This document shows, one piece after another, positions 63,541 to 64,000 of a stretch of 64,000 nucleotides of DNA; within the stretch, counting starts at the first letter, position 1; each line of letters opens with the position of its first letter. The notes under the pieces are model-generated. The model did no database searches and was not told the origin of the DNA. It saw only the letters and a program-made list of their open reading frames with translations. The DNA is from Tenrec ecaudatus. Its lineage: Eukaryota > Chordata > Mammalia > Afrosoricida > Tenrecidae. The stretch is taken from NCBI RefSeq assembly GCF_050624435.1, contig NC_134542.1:14387497-14451496 (forward strand). Direction: 5' to 3'. Position numbers and translations under genes: made by a program.

Positions 63541-64000
63541 TCCTCTCTCCCTTTCTCCTCTTTCCCAACATTGCCCCAGCTATTTCAAGACTCTCTCTTC
63601 CTCTTTCAGTTGGCTTCATTTTGTTAGTGCCACCCGCACCCCTGCCTCCCCCCCCCCCAAGTCTATCCTTACCAATGGCTGTCATAAACCAAAAATAACT
63701 GGTGATTTGTCTCAAGTAAGAACTAGCAAAGCCAGAAGTATTACCAGTGTTAGGAAACGTGGTAAGGACTTGGGAGTGTCCATCCTCTCTGTACCTGACA
63801 GAATTCCCTGCAGAACCTCTCTGAAGTTCATCGTCTTCACCGCCTTCTTCTCTGAGCTGAGCGGAACTGAGAGATCCTGGGGTCCTCCACCATCACCTCT
63901 TACTGGATTTGCATAAAAGTTACTTCTTATTTCTCAATCTTCATTTGGTTTGAGTTACAGGAAATGGCCTCTTCTCTTTTCATTGCCCTGAGCGTCTAGG
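63541..64000. other. WDFY1: WDFY1 intron 8, right edge
   Basis: Pyrimidine-rich with a C run at 63648-63658. No FYVE-coding exon found. Confidence 0.5.

Noticed and set aside
60747-64000. FYVE-finger exons of WDFY1
   Set aside because: No CxxC-rich RxHHCRxCG-type coding segment with splice signals was found, so these exons must lie beyond 64000.

Overview
The window is vertebrate nuclear DNA from a placental mammal of the afrotherian clade, most likely a tenrec such as Echinops telfairi. Three observations support this: split genes with GT-AG introns, dozens of copies of the tRNA-derived AfroSINE together with RTE-type LINE pieces and L1-like 3' ends, and several short hAT elements with SPIN-type termini. 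SPIN is a horizontally transferred transposon that, as far as I know, occurs among afrotherians only in tenrecs. The species name is an inference.

Two protein-coding genes are supported, arranged head to head. MRPL44 (mitochondrial large ribosomal subunit protein) is complete on the minus strand in four coding exons between 14209 and 6497. The joined frame is 999 nt, or 332 residues, the family's usual length. WDFY1 (WD repeats plus FYVE, an early-endosome PI3P-binding adaptor) is on the plus strand. Eight coding exons from 19688 to 60746 encode the first 277 residues, which are the WD-repeat part. The FYVE exons lie beyond the right edge. The two genes are unrelated in job. Their head-to-head order matches the human MRPL44/WDFY1 neighbourhood, and no exon of SERPINE2, the expected neighbour to the left, was found.

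Layout: 1-6350 is intergenic, with AfroSINEs, an L1-like 3' end and a 1230-bp hAT relic with a perfect 8-bp target duplication. 6350-14440 is MRPL44 and its CpG-rich promoter. 14440-19140 is the intergenic gap with RTE LINE relics, AfroSINEs and a SPIN element nested in an AfroSINE. 19140-20200 is the WDFY1 CpG island, preceded by five copies of a 63-bp GC-box minisatellite. 19825-60640 holds WDFY1 introns 1-7, packed with repeats, and 60747-64000 is the start of intron 8.

The most notable points are these. Intron 5 of WDFY1 has the signature of a U12-type (minor spliceosome) intron. A 63-bp minisatellite sits directly upstream of the WDFY1 start. A (TC)17 tract following two AfroSINEs supplies the polypyrimidine stretch before WDFY1 exon 7. 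Several cut-and-paste DNA transposons (SPIN/hAT, mariner, MITEs) keep recognisable ends. I found no CRISPR, operon or other prokaryote-like system, and no clear new system. The remaining unknowns are a few open frames and LTR-like blocks.
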